From assembly GCF_000682735.1 (NCBI RefSeq), contig NZ_AWFD01000001.1, positions 124,001-188,000 on the forward strand: 64,000 nt of DNA, in the 5' to 3' direction. Positions 1 through 8,087 of the stretch are shown here, piece by piece. The notes beneath the pieces are model-generated. The model saw only the letters and a list, made by a program, of their open reading frames with translations. It did not search any database and was not told the DNA's origin. Position 1 is the stretch's first letter; every line of letters starts with the position of its first letter. This DNA comes from Hyphomonas sp. CY54-11-8 (GTDB lineage Bacteria > Pseudomonadota > Alphaproteobacteria > Caulobacterales > Hyphomonadaceae). The translations under genes were made by a program, and so were the position numbers.

Positions 1-1139
1 CGGTTCCAGTATCCCTTCATGACGAAGCCCGCCTTGATGACGATCTCGCCGACTTCGCCAGTGGGCACCGGCGCGCCGGTCTCGTCCACGCAGCGGATCA
101 CGGCGCCTGGATAGGCAACGCCGCAGGAGCGTAGCTTGCCCCAACTGGGGTCATGCGCTTCCGGCGGCAGGAAGGTCGCCGCGCCGACCGTTTCCGTCAG
201 GCCATAGAGCTGGGTGAAATTGGCACCCGTGATTTCCTTCGCTTCCAGCAGCAGGCTCTCTGCAATGGGGGAGGCGCCGTAGAAGATCTGCTTCATCCTG
301 CTCCAGTCGATCTCGCGCACATTCGGCTGCTGGGTCAGCATCAGGATGACTGCAGGCACCCAGAAGGCATGCATGATCTCCTGCTCTTCGATCAGGCTGA
401 GGATGACCTGCGGATCGATTTCGCGCAGCACGACGGTTTTTGCGCCCTGGATCGTGGCAAGCAGGCCGATGTTGACACCCGCCACATGGAAAAGCGGCAT
501 GGCGTTCATGACGGCTTCGCCGACGCCGTAAGTTGACCATTCCAGCCTGCTGGCCTGTTCGAACATGGAGCGGTAATTGGCATTGGTCAGCTGCACGCCC
601 TTGGGCAGGCCGGTCGTGCCGGACGTGTAGAGCTGGATCACGTCATCTTCCGGCTTTGGCGTCAGGCCGGGCAGGGCGGCGCTCTGGCTGTCGCGCCACT
701 CGCGATAGTCCGGCCATTCGGGGTGGCCGCCATCGACGGCGATGATCTGCACTAGGTCCGGCAGCTCGGCGCGGATCTGCTCGGCCATTTCGTAGAAATC
801 GCGGCCGACGAACAGCACCTTCGCCCTGGCATCTGACAGGATGAACTTCACTTCCGGCGCAGCGAGGCGTGTGTTCACCGCGGTCATCACGGCGCGGGCC
901 TTCGCCGCGCCGTACAGCATCTCATAATATTGTGATGTGTTCTTTCCGAGGTACCCCACGCGGTCGTCCGGTTCCACGCCCAGCGCGACGAGGCCATTGG
1001 CGACCTGGTTGGAATAGATATCCAGCTGGCGATAGGTCGTCGTCTCGCCTTCGAACCAGAAGGCTGTGTCTTCAGGGCGCATCTGGGCCTGCACACGCGG
1101 GACATCCGCCAGAAAAGGCATTGCCTCTGTGTCGATCAT
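1..1139 (-). CDS. AMP-dependent acyl-CoA synthetase/ligase, N-terminal part (runs off window)
   Basis: Reading back from an ATG at 1137-1139 gives an open frame of about 379 codons that continues past base 1. It carries the AMP-binding P-loop signature YTSGTTGLPKG (about residue 170) and, further in, QLYGLTET, the second core motif of the ANL adenylating superfamily. These enzymes activate a carboxylic acid as acyl-AMP and transfer it to CoA; length and motifs fit a fatty-acyl or related CoA ligase. The C-terminal lid domain with its catalytic lysine is outside the window, so substrate cannot be guessed. The gene is divergent from proA across about 120 bp. Confidence 0.9.
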   Translation of the reverse strand, partial: MIDTEAMPFLADVPRVQAQMRPEDTAFWFEGETTTYRQLDIYSNQVANGLVALGVEPDDRVGYLGKNTSQYYEMLYGAAKARAVMTAVNTRLAAPEVKFILSDARAKVLFVGRDFYEMAEQIRAELPDLVQIIAVDGGHPEWPDYREWRDSQSAALPGLTPKPEDDVIQLYTSGTTGLPKGVQLTNANYRSMFEQASRLEWSTYGVGEAVMNAMPLFHVAGVNIGLLATIQGAKTVVLREIDPQVILSLIEEQEIMHAFWVPAVILMLTQQPNVREIDWSRMKQIFYGASPIAESLLLEAKEITGANFTQLYGLTETVGAATFLPPEAHDPSWGKLRSCGVAYPGAVIRCVDETGAPVPTGEVGEIVIKAGFVMKGYWN

Positions 1140-1262
1140 GGGTTCCTCCGGCATGTCTTTTTATCGGGCCTGACTGTAGTCGCTTCTGGCTATATGTCAG
1201 CCCATCACTGCTTTGCAGCTGCAGGCGGAACCCTTGCGGTCCGCCTGCGTTTACGGCACTTG

Positions 1263-2555
1263 ATGCCCATGACTATTCAAACACCCGCCCCGAACGCCGA
1301 ACTCGCCGAAACCATGCTGCAACTGGGCCGCAACGCCCGGGCAGCGTCGCGCGCGCTCGGTAAACTGACCGCTGATGACCGTACCCGTGGCCTGAAAGCC
1401 ATTGCGGCCGCCATTCGCGACGCCGCGCCGGACATTCTGGCTGCGAACGCCGAGGACATGGAAGCTGCCCGCGAAAAAGGCCTCGACGCCGCGATGCTCG
1501 ACCGGCTGGCGCTGGACGAGGCGCGCGTCGAAGGCATTGCCAGCGGTGTCGAAGCCGTGGCTGGCCTGCCGGACCCGATTGGCCGCGAACTTGCTCGCTG
1601 GACGGTGCCGTCCGGGCTGGACATCGCCCGGGTGTCCGTGCCGCTCGGCGTGATCGGCATCATCTATGAGAGCCGCCCGAATGTGACGGCAGACGCCGGT
1701 GCGCTGTGCCTGCGCTCCGGCAATGCCGCGATCCTGCGCTGCGGCTCGGAAAGTGCCTTGTCGTCCCGGGCGCTTGTCAGCGCCATGCGCGGCGCGCTTG
1801 AGAAGGAAGGCCTGCCGCAGGCCGCAATCCAGCTGGTACCGACACAGGACCGCGAAGCCGTCGGCCACCTCCTGTCAGGCCTTGAAGGCGATGTCGACGT
1901 GATCGTGCCGCGCGGCGGACGCGGTCTTGTCGAACGCGTGCAGATGGATGCCCGCGTGCCGGTGATCGGCCACCTCGAAGGCCTCTGCCATGTCTATGTC
2001 GACGGCGCAGCCGATCCGGAAAAGGCGATTGCCATCGTCGTCAATGCCAAGATGCGCCGGACCGGCATTTGCGGCTCCGCCGAAACGCTTCTGGTGGATT
2101 CGGCGATTGCCGACACGCTGCTGCCGAAACTCGCGGATGCCCTGAAAGAGGCCGGCTGCGAACTGCGCGGTGACGAACGTGCCCGCGCCATCGTGCCGGA
2201 CATGAAGACCGCAACCGAGGAAGATTGGGCCACGGAATATCTAGCGCCGATCCTGGCTGTGGCCATTGTCGACGGCATTGACGGAGCGCTCGCGCACATC
2301 TCCCACTGGTCGTCGGGCCATACCGAAGCCGTGATCACCGAGGATCAGGCCGTGGCCGACAAGTTCTTTGCAGATGTCGACAGCGCGATCCTGCTGCACA
2401 ATGCCTCCACCCAGTTTGCGGATGGCGGTCAGTTCGGCATGGGCGCGGAAATCGGTATCGCCACGGGCCGCATTCATGCGCGCGGGCCGGTCGGGGCGGA
2501 ACAGCTGACGACCTATAAATACCTCGTCCGCGGCAAGGGGCAGGTCCGTCCTTGA
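1263..2555 (+). CDS. proA: Gamma-glutamyl phosphate reductase (proline biosynthesis)
   Basis: NADPH-dependent reduction of gamma-glutamyl phosphate to glutamate semialdehyde, the second step of proline synthesis in the cytoplasm. The protein is of the aldehyde dehydrogenase fold, with the family's active-site cysteine in RRTGICGSAETLL (about residue 270) and the C-terminal block around AEQLTTYKYLVRG. From the ATG at 1263 it is about 430 residues, normal for ProA. An in-frame start at 1194 would add a non-conserved 23-residue leader, so 1263 (or 1269, two codons later) is preferred. It overlaps nadD by 4 bp. proB is not next to it on the visible side: the upstream neighbour is a divergent CoA ligase. 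Confidence 0.95.
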   Translation: MPMTIQTPAPNAELAETMLQLGRNARAASRALGKLTADDRTRGLKAIAAAIRDAAPDILAANAEDMEAAREKGLDAAMLDRLALDEARVEGIASGVEAVAGLPDPIGRELARWTVPSGLDIARVSVPLGVIGIIYESRPNVTADAGALCLRSGNAAILRCGSESALSSRALVSAMRGALEKEGLPQAAIQLVPTQDREAVGHLLSGLEGDVDVIVPRGGRGLVERVQMDARVPVIGHLEGLCHVYVDGAADPEKAIAIVVNAKMRRTGICGSAETLLVDSAIADTLLPKLADALKEAGCELRGDERARAIVPDMKTATEEDWATEYLAPILAVAIVDGIDGALAHISHWSSGHTEAVITEDQAVADKFFADVDSAILLHNASTQFADGGQFGMGAEIGIATGRIHARGPVGAEQLTTYKYLVRGKGQVRP

Positions 2556-3148
2556 GGCCAGTCCGGTTACCGGGTCCTGTAAAGGGGCTACGCATCGGCC
2601 TGTTCGGTGGCAGCTTCAATCCGGCCCATACCGGCCACCTCCATGTTGCCGAGACGGCGATGAAACGGCTCCAGCTCGACTGGGTCTGGTGGCTCGTCGC
2701 GCGCGGGAACCCGCTGAAGACCGATCATGGCGATTTCAGTAGCCGCTTTGCGTCGGCGGAAGCTGTCGCCGGACATCATCCGCGTATGATCGTCACCGAC
2801 ATCGAAAAGCAGCTCGGCTATACCTATTCCTGGCAGACGCTGCTGACGCTCGCCGCCCATGCGCCGCAAGCCCATTTCGTCTGGCTGATGGGCGCGGACA
2901 ATATGGTCGGCTTCCATTACTGGCAGCGCTGGCAGGACATTGCTCGGCTGATGCCGATTGCGATCATTGCCCGTCCGGGTGTCGGCCCCGGCGCGCGCAA
3001 TTCGAGATTCGCCCGCACCTTTGCGAAAGACCGTATCCCGGAAGCCTATGCGCCGCTGCTGCCGGGCATGGTGCCACCCGCCTGGGTCTACCTGAAAGGC
3101 CCGTTGGACAAGTCGTCCTCCACCGCGATCCGCGAGGCGAAGGCATGA
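2552..3148 (+). CDS. nadD: Nicotinate-nucleotide adenylyltransferase
   Basis: Transfers AMP from ATP to nicotinate mononucleotide to make deamido-NAD. The nucleotidyltransferase signature GLFGGSFNPAHTGH (about residues 13-26) and the C-terminal SSTAIR block (ISSTxIR-like) are both present, and about 198 residues is normal. The only start that keeps the N-terminal motif is a TTG at 2552-2554 overlapping the proA stop (TTGA), so translation probably depends on coupling to proA. The proA-nadD order is conserved in alphaproteobacteria. The usual followers rsfS and rlmH are replaced here by a ThiF/MoeB-like gene. Confidence 0.93.
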   Translation: MRPVRLPGPVKGLRIGLFGGSFNPAHTGHLHVAETAMKRLQLDWVWWLVARGNPLKTDHGDFSSRFASAEAVAGHHPRMIVTDIEKQLGYTYSWQTLLTLAAHAPQAHFVWLMGADNMVGFHYWQRWQDIARLMPIAIIARPGVGPGARNSRFARTFAKDRIPEAYAPLLPGMVPPAWVYLKGPLDKSSSTAIREAKA

Positions 3149-3888
3149 GCCTGACGCCGGAAGAGCTGGATCGCCACCGCCGCCATATCCTGCTGAAGGA
3201 GATTGGCGGGCCGGGCGTGCAGAAGCTGCGCGCCGCCCGTGTTTCCATCATCGGGGCAGGGGCCCTCGGCGGGCCCTGTGCGCTTTACCTCGCCGCGGCC
3301 GGTGTCGGCTGGATCGAACTCTGGGACGACGACCGGGTCGAGCGGTCGAACCTTCAGCGGCAGGTTCAGTTCACGGATAAAGACGTTGGCGCGCCGAAGG
3401 TGGAGACTCTCGCGGCACGCCTGCGGGCGATGGATCCTTCTATAAATGTTGAGATCAAAGCCGAGCGCTTCGGCGATGGTGCGACGCCGTCAGGCAATAT
3501 CCTGATCGATGCGTCCGACAATTTCCCGACGCGCTATGCGCTGAACCGGCTGGCACACGAGACCGGCCGCGCGATGGTGCATGGGGCGGCGGCGGGTTGG
3601 AACGGGCAGGTCAGCGTCTTCGCCTCGGGTCTGCAGGCGGACGCGCCCTGCTATCAGTGCTGGGTGCCGGAAACGCCGCCCGATGCAGAGGCCTGCGACG
3701 AAGTAGGCGTTGTCGGTGCGCTGACCGGCATGACAGGTGCCGCCATGGCGATGGAAGCCGTGAAGCTGATCACCGGCGCAGGCAAGCCACTGATCGGCCG
3801 GGTCCTGTTGATCAATGGTCTTGGCGGCGAATCGCGTACTGTCATGTTGCGGCGCGATACGGCTTGTCCGGTTTGCGCCATCAGGTGA
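3145..3888 (+). CDS. ThiF/MoeB/HesA family E1-like adenylyltransferase
   Basis: Adenylates the C-terminal glycine of a ubiquitin-like sulfur carrier (ThiS- or MoaD-type) in thiamine or molybdopterin synthesis. Visible features are the ATP-binding GAGALGGP loop (about residue 34), DDDRVERSNLQRQ (the conserved D-x-V-x-x-SNLxRQ stretch), and two zinc CxxC pairs, CYQC near residue 170 and CPVC at the C-terminus. At 247 residues it lacks the C-terminal rhodanese domain of MoeB-rhodanese fusions. The ATGA overlap with nadD puts it in the proA-nadD operon. No sulfur-carrier gene is next to it, so ThiF versus MoeB cannot be settled. Confidence 0.85.
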   Translation: MSLTPEELDRHRRHILLKEIGGPGVQKLRAARVSIIGAGALGGPCALYLAAAGVGWIELWDDDRVERSNLQRQVQFTDKDVGAPKVETLAARLRAMDPSINVEIKAERFGDGATPSGNILIDASDNFPTRYALNRLAHETGRAMVHGAAAGWNGQVSVFASGLQADAPCYQCWVPETPPDAEACDEVGVVGALTGMTGAAMAMEAVKLITGAGKPLIGRVLLINGLGGESRTVMLRRDTACPVCAIR

Positions 3889-3970
3889 GTCCCGGAATTG
3901 ACAGGGCAGGACCGGGGGCGCTTACTCTGCGCACCTGATTCAGAAATCAACCGGGAGGAAGGAAACGGGT

Positions 3971-4966
3971 ATGCGCCGTTTTCTGGTGGTTCTGCTTACC
4001 TTTGCAGCAATATTGGCGGCTGGCTGGTTTGCACTCCAGCGCGCCGACATCGGCTATGACAGGCTCGAACTCGTCTATGCCAATTCCGACAGCCGTATCC
4101 TTCCGCTCGAGAATGGCCTGCGCGTTCATTACCGTGATGTCGGCCCGCGTGACGCACCGGCGATTGTGTTGGTGCACGGATTTTCGTCCTCGTTGCACAC
4201 ATGGGAGCCCTGGGTTGCAAACCTGAAGCGCAACTATCGCGTGATCTCGCTGGACCTGCCGGGGCACGGCCTGACGAACTGCCTTGATGGCGAGCGGATC
4301 GGCACCGAACAATTCGTAGAAACGGTGGATGCGGTGACGCGCGCACTGGACGTCGAGACATTCACCCTTGCGGGCAATTCCATGGGCGGCGGCGTGGCCT
4401 GGGCCTATGCATTGGCGCATCCTTCACGGCTGGACGGGCTGGTGCTGGTCGATGCCTCCGGCTGGCCGGAAAACGCGCAGGAGGAAAAATCGGACCCACT
4501 CGTCTTCAAGCTGCTGTCCAACCCGGTCGCGCGGCGCCTGATGAAGAATACCGACATGACCTGGCTGGTGCGTGACGGCCTGCGTAACAGTTTCGCCGAT
4601 CCGGATCTTGCGACCGATGACATGGTCAATCGCTACACCGCGCTCGCCCGCGCGCCTTGTCATCGCGACGCCCTGATGGCGCTGACGTCCGGTGGAAAAG
4701 GCCGCGTCTGGGCGACAACGGATGCCCTGGACGACATCACCACGCCGACGCTGATCCTTCATGGCAAACAGGACAATCTGATCCCGGTCGCTGCGGCCCG
4801 GAAGTTTGCCGATGCCATTCCAGGCGCGAAGCTCGTCATCTATGCCAACGCCGGCCATCTGCCGCAGGAAGAGCTGGCCGAGGAGTCCGCTGCCGACCTC
4901 CACGCCTTCCTGATGAGCCTGAATGCCCCTGAAACCGCATCGACGGAGCCAACCGAGGACGGTTGA
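3971..4966 (+). CDS. Alpha/beta hydrolase with N-terminal signal anchor
   Basis: A 331-residue alpha/beta-hydrolase-fold protein. Residues 4-23 form a hydrophobic signal or anchor segment, so the catalytic domain is probably periplasmic. The oxyanion-hole stretch is LVHGFSSSLHTW, the nucleophile elbow is GNSMGG (about residue 137), and the catalytic histidine is in NAGHLPQEE. A strong ribosome site (gggaggaagg) lies just before the ATG. This architecture covers esterases, lipases and dehalogenase-like enzymes, and nothing fixes the substrate. The gene follows the ThiF-like gene after about 80 bp and precedes a lipocalin gene. Confidence 0.85.
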   Translation: MRRFLVVLLTFAAILAAGWFALQRADIGYDRLELVYANSDSRILPLENGLRVHYRDVGPRDAPAIVLVHGFSSSLHTWEPWVANLKRNYRVISLDLPGHGLTNCLDGERIGTEQFVETVDAVTRALDVETFTLAGNSMGGGVAWAYALAHPSRLDGLVLVDASGWPENAQEEKSDPLVFKLLSNPVARRLMKNTDMTWLVRDGLRNSFADPDLATDDMVNRYTALARAPCHRDALMALTSGGKGRVWATTDALDDITTPTLILHGKQDNLIPVAAARKFADAIPGAKLVIYANAGHLPQEELAEESAADLHAFLMSLNAPETASTEPTEDG

Positions 4967-5026
4967 TGCTGTGGCCGGGAAACCGGCAGGGGGCTTCGCG
5001 CGTATCAGGGGAGAAGGAGAATTCCA

Positions 5027-5581
5027 ATGCGCCTCACCTTGCCCGCCATCGCCGCCTTGTTCCTCGCAGCCTGTACCAGCCAGCCTGACTATCGCGACGA
5101 AACAAACGCGCCGTCGACCGTGTCTTCGGTGGATCTCACCCGTTATGCCGGTCTCTGGTACGAGATTGCCCGCTATCCGAACTGGTTCGAGCGGGACTGT
5201 ACCGGCGTCACCGCGGAATATGGCCTGAAGGAAGACGGCACCGTCTCGGTCACCAATACCTGTTTCAAGGACACGCTGGACGGCAAGAAGAAGGTGGCCA
5301 ACGGCCGCGCCCGTGTCATCGAAGGCTCCGGTAACAGCCAGCTGAAGGTGAAGTTTGCGCCGTCCTGGGTGCCGTTTGCGGAAGGCGACTACTGGATCCT
5401 CGCGCTGGAGCCGGACTATTCCGCCTCGCTCGTCGGCAGCCCGGACGGAAAGTATCTCTGGATCCTCTCGCGCACGCCGCAGCTGGCACCGGCGAAGCTG
5501 GAAGCGTTGAAGCAGCGCGCCGAAGATCTCGGCTATGACTCGGCCCCGCTGGAGATGACGGTCCAGGCGCAACAGGGGTGA
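5027..5581 (+). CDS. blc: Outer-membrane lipocalin (Blc family lipoprotein)
   Basis: Bacterial lipocalin that binds lipids or other hydrophobic ligands on the periplasmic face of the outer membrane. A lipoprotein signal ends in FLAAC (lipobox, Cys about residue 16). The lipocalin first block YAGLWYEIARYPNWFE (GxW motif) and the third block YLWILSRTP are both clear. 184 residues is typical for Blc. An AGGAG-type ribosome site sits at gagaaggag before the ATG. E. coli blc is stress-induced; no such regulation is visible here. Confidence 0.92.
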   Translation: MRLTLPAIAALFLAACTSQPDYRDETNAPSTVSSVDLTRYAGLWYEIARYPNWFERDCTGVTAEYGLKEDGTVSVTNTCFKDTLDGKKKVANGRARVIEGSGNSQLKVKFAPSWVPFAEGDYWILALEPDYSASLVGSPDGKYLWILSRTPQLAPAKLEALKQRAEDLGYDSAPLEMTVQAQQG

Positions 5582-5612
5582 CGGGTCACGCCGGCTCTGA
5601 TACGGCGACTTC

Positions 5613-6074
5613 ATGAGCCTGCCTGCCCTTGATGACCGCAATTTCGACGCCGATCGCCAGCACTGGATCGAGGTCCGTGTCTATTACGAAGATACCGATT
5701 TCACCGGCATGGTCTATCACGCGAACTATCTCCGCTTCTTCGAACGGGGGCGGTCCGACTGCCTGCGGGATGCGGGCGTGTCGCATCAGGACCTGCTGAA
5801 TCGCGAAGACCCCGCCGCCTTTACGCTGACCCGCGTGGCGGTCGACTACAAGCGCGCCGCGAAAGTGGACGACCTGCTCCAGATCCGGACGCGCTATCTC
5901 GGCCTCGACGGGCCGCGCTTCCTGTTCCGGCAGGCTTGCCTACGGGATGGAAACCTGATTGCCGAGGGCGAGATCACGGCCGTGATGATCCATGCCGATG
6001 GCCGCCCGCGCCGTCCGGTCCGCGAGATGATGGACACGCTGGCCGCCTTCCGCTGGACGGGAGCGGATGGATGA
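5613..6074 (+). CDS. ybgC: YbgC-type acyl-CoA thioesterase (tol-pal associated)
   Basis: Hot-dog fold acyl-CoA thioesterase, 153 residues. The signature VYYEDTDFTGMVYHANYL contains the catalytic aspartate and is diagnostic for the YbgC/FadM group. In many proteobacteria ybgC is the first gene of the tol-pal cluster, and YbgC associates with phospholipid-synthesis enzymes at the inner membrane. Here it lies upstream of tolQ, separated by one beta-barrel gene whose ATG overlaps its stop (ATGA at 6071). No good ribosome site precedes its ATG. Confidence 0.92.
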   Translation: MSLPALDDRNFDADRQHWIEVRVYYEDTDFTGMVYHANYLRFFERGRSDCLRDAGVSHQDLLNREDPAAFTLTRVAVDYKRAAKVDDLLQIRTRYLGLDGPRFLFRQACLRDGNLIAEGEITAVMIHADGRPRRPVREMMDTLAAFRWTGADG

Positions 6075-6703
6075 AGCGCGCGGCCGTATTGGGACTGGCT
6101 ACTGTCTCTCTGGCGGCTGGCGCGTTGGCGGACGAGCCGTTCGATAACGCGCGCGGCTTCTACGTGGCGATGCGGGGTTATGGCTCCATTGCGGACCAGA
6201 ACAACATCCTGTTCGAAGATACCGGTGAAGTTGCCGGTGCCGTTGGCTACCGGATCAGTGAATCCTTCCGCGTGGAAGGGGAGTACGGCTTTCGTTGGTC
6301 AAACGTTGCCGGCCTGAACGGCGCACGGGATGCACATGGCAATTTCACCAGCCGGTCCCTGGGCGCCCACGTTTTCTATGACTTTAGGAAAGGGAAGAAG
6401 TTTCGCCCCTTCATTGGGGGAGGCGGCGGGGCCGGCGTGCAGGACTACGAATTTTCCGGCCCTGCGGACATCAATCGAGCGTTCATTGTTGAAGTGAAGG
6501 ACACAAATTCCAGCGCATACTGGAATGCGCTGGCTGGGACGAGCTACCACTTTTCCCCGCGGTTCCGTCTGTCGGCAGGGATGGAGTACGTCACGTACAC
6601 CGATCAGGCGGTGGCTTCGAATATCGGCGGCATCGACGGCATCAACCGGGCATACAATTTCTATGTCGGCGCCCGATGGTTCTTCGGCCGCACGCACGAA
6701 TGA
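6071..6703 (+). CDS. Small outer-membrane beta-barrel protein (OmpA/OprF-like barrel fold)
   Basis: 210 residues from the ATG overlapping the ybgC stop. Residues 1-20 form a cleavable signal peptide (ALA before DEPFDN). The rest has alternating polar and aromatic strands, a glycine run (FIGGGGGAG) at about residues 115-123, and ends in ARWFFGRTHE, close to the terminal aromatic strand expected by the barrel-assembly machinery although the last residue is Glu. This fits the 8-stranded porin-like family that covers OmpA-type N-terminal barrels. It has no peptidoglycan-binding domain. Ligand and role are unknown. Its place between ybgC and tolQ is unusual. Confidence 0.75.
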   Translation: MKRAAVLGLATVSLAAGALADEPFDNARGFYVAMRGYGSIADQNNILFEDTGEVAGAVGYRISESFRVEGEYGFRWSNVAGLNGARDAHGNFTSRSLGAHVFYDFRKGKKFRPFIGGGGGAGVQDYEFSGPADINRAFIVEVKDTNSSAYWNALAGTSYHFSPRFRLSAGMEYVTYTDQAVASNIGGIDGINRAYNFYVGARWFFGRTHE

Positions 6704-6726
6704 TCTCCTGCTGCTTTCCCGTGCAA

Positions 6727-6755
6727 GGTTAATAAAATCGAACAAAATCTTAACC
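6727..6755. repeat. Inverted repeat GGTTAA-N17-TTAACC upstream of tolQ
   Basis: GGTTAA at 6727-6732 and TTAACC at 6750-6755 are separated by exactly 17 bases of AT-rich sequence, in the 212-bp gap before tolQ. The half-sites are 23 bp apart, start to start, about two helical turns. The same arrangement with the same spacer length is found at 59720-59748. TTAACC resembles a CtrA half-site, but the canonical CtrA layout (TTAA-N7-TTAA) is not met. The role is inferred; binding by a dimeric regulator is plausible. Confidence 0.5.
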
Positions 6756-6915
6756 CTTCCCACCTAGCCGGGAGGCAAGCTGCGGAATCAGGGCGCTCTG
6801 CCGTGTTTCTGCCGGAATTGTTGTTGAAACAGGGGCACAACGCGCCCGTTCTCACGGGACGCTAGCCTTATCTGCGGGCTGCCGGCCTGCCATCTTCAAG
6901 GAGCACATTCGTCCT

Positions 6916-7629
6916 ATGGAATCGGAAGCGATCGGCACAGCGGCCAGTAATACCGACTTTTCCCTGATTGCCCTCATCTTCGAGGCCGACCCGGTCGTCA
7001 AACTGGTCATGCTCATGCTGTTCCTGGCCTCGATCTGGTCCTGGATCGTGATCGGCGAAAAGCTCTTCTCGCTGGGGTCCGCCCGCAAGAAGGCGCGCCA
7101 GTTTGAAGACGCCTTCTGGAACGGCCGGACCGAAGACCTCGACCTGCGCCCCGGCTCCGGCGGCGTGGATGCGGCCAGCCGCGTGTTCCAGGCTGCGGCC
7201 CGGGAATGGTCGGATGCGCGCCGCGTGACGCCCGGCTCCGGTGAGGCAACGGCCCTCGTCAACCGGGCGGAGCGATCCATGCGCGCCACGATCGACCGCG
7301 AGCTTGGCCGCGCCGGGAATGGCCTCGGCGTGCTTGCCACGATTGGTTCGGCATCGCCCTTCATCGGCCTGTTCGGCACAGTCTGGGGCATCATGAATGC
7401 CTTCCTCAACATTGCGGCTCAGCAGGACACCAGCCTCGGCACCGTGGCCGGTCCGATTGCCGAAGCCCTGTTCGCCACGGGCATGGGCCTCGTCGCCGCT
7501 ATCCCGGCCGTGATCTTCTACAACAAGTTCACCGGTGACCTGACGCGGTTCGCCGACCAGCTCGACGCCTTCTCGCAGGACGTGCTCGTGCGCCTGTCGC
7601 GCCGCGCGTCGGATCCGGGACGGGATTGA
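6916..7629 (+). CDS. tolQ: Tol-Pal system proton-channel subunit TolQ
   Basis: Inner-membrane protein of the MotA/TolQ/ExbB family that with TolR uses the proton gradient to energise TolA. It has 237 residues and three membrane segments: about 27-48 (VMLMLFLASIWSWIVIG), then two after residue 130 in the conserved region GLGVLATIGSASPFIGLFGTVWGIM and AEALFATGMGLVAAIPAVIFYN. It is first of tolQ-tolR-tolA-tolB, with only 4 bp before tolR. The ATG at 6916 follows an aagga ribosome site. Confidence 0.96.
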   Translation: MESEAIGTAASNTDFSLIALIFEADPVVKLVMLMLFLASIWSWIVIGEKLFSLGSARKKARQFEDAFWNGRTEDLDLRPGSGGVDAASRVFQAAAREWSDARRVTPGSGEATALVNRAERSMRATIDRELGRAGNGLGVLATIGSASPFIGLFGTVWGIMNAFLNIAAQQDTSLGTVAGPIAEALFATGMGLVAAIPAVIFYNKFTGDLTRFADQLDAFSQDVLVRLSRRASDPGRD

Positions 7630-7633
7630 TCGC

Positions 7634-8071
7634 ATGGGCATGATCCTTGGCTCTGGCGGCAAGGGAGGACGGCGCGGCCGCAGGTCCCTGAATGCCGAAA
7701 TCAACGTGACGCCCTTTGTGGACGTCATGCTCGTCCTGCTGATCGTGTTCATGATCACTGCGCCCATGCTGGTGCGGGGTGAGGACATCAGCCTGCCCAA
7801 AACGAAATCCGGCCCGATCCAGACCGACCCGAACGATGCCCCGCTGGCCATCACGATCAAGGCGGACGGCGCGGTGTTCATCCAGAACACGGAAGTCCAG
7901 GTCGACACGCTGGGACCGCAGCTGCAGGCCATCATCGGCGAAGGCTATGACAAGCCGATCTATGTGCGCGGTGATGAAGCGACGCCTTACGGCATCATGA
8001 TGGAAGTCATGTCCGAGATCCGAGCCGCCGGCTACACGCGCGTCTCGCTCGTGACGGAACAGAAGAAATAA
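7634..8071 (+). CDS. tolR: Tol-Pal system protein TolR
   Basis: ExbD/TolR-family partner of TolQ, 145 residues with one membrane helix. The N-terminal cytoplasmic segment is rich in Gly and Arg, followed by INVTPFVDVMLVLLIVFM. The aspartate in FVDVML is the proton-carrying residue of the family. The periplasmic domain ends in VSLVTEQKK. It sits 4 bp after tolQ and 16 bp before tolA. Confidence 0.95.
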   Translation: MGMILGSGGKGGRRGRRSLNAEINVTPFVDVMLVLLIVFMITAPMLVRGEDISLPKTKSGPIQTDPNDAPLAITIKADGAVFIQNTEVQVDTLGPQLQAIIGEGYDKPIYVRGDEATPYGIMMEVMSEIRAAGYTRVSLVTEQKK

Positions 8072-8087
8072 GGAGCGGCCGGCAGGA

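Noticed and set aside
1194..1262. Upstream start for proA adding 23 residues
   Set aside because: The extension is not like ProA N-termini. ATG at 1263 or 1269 fits the family length.
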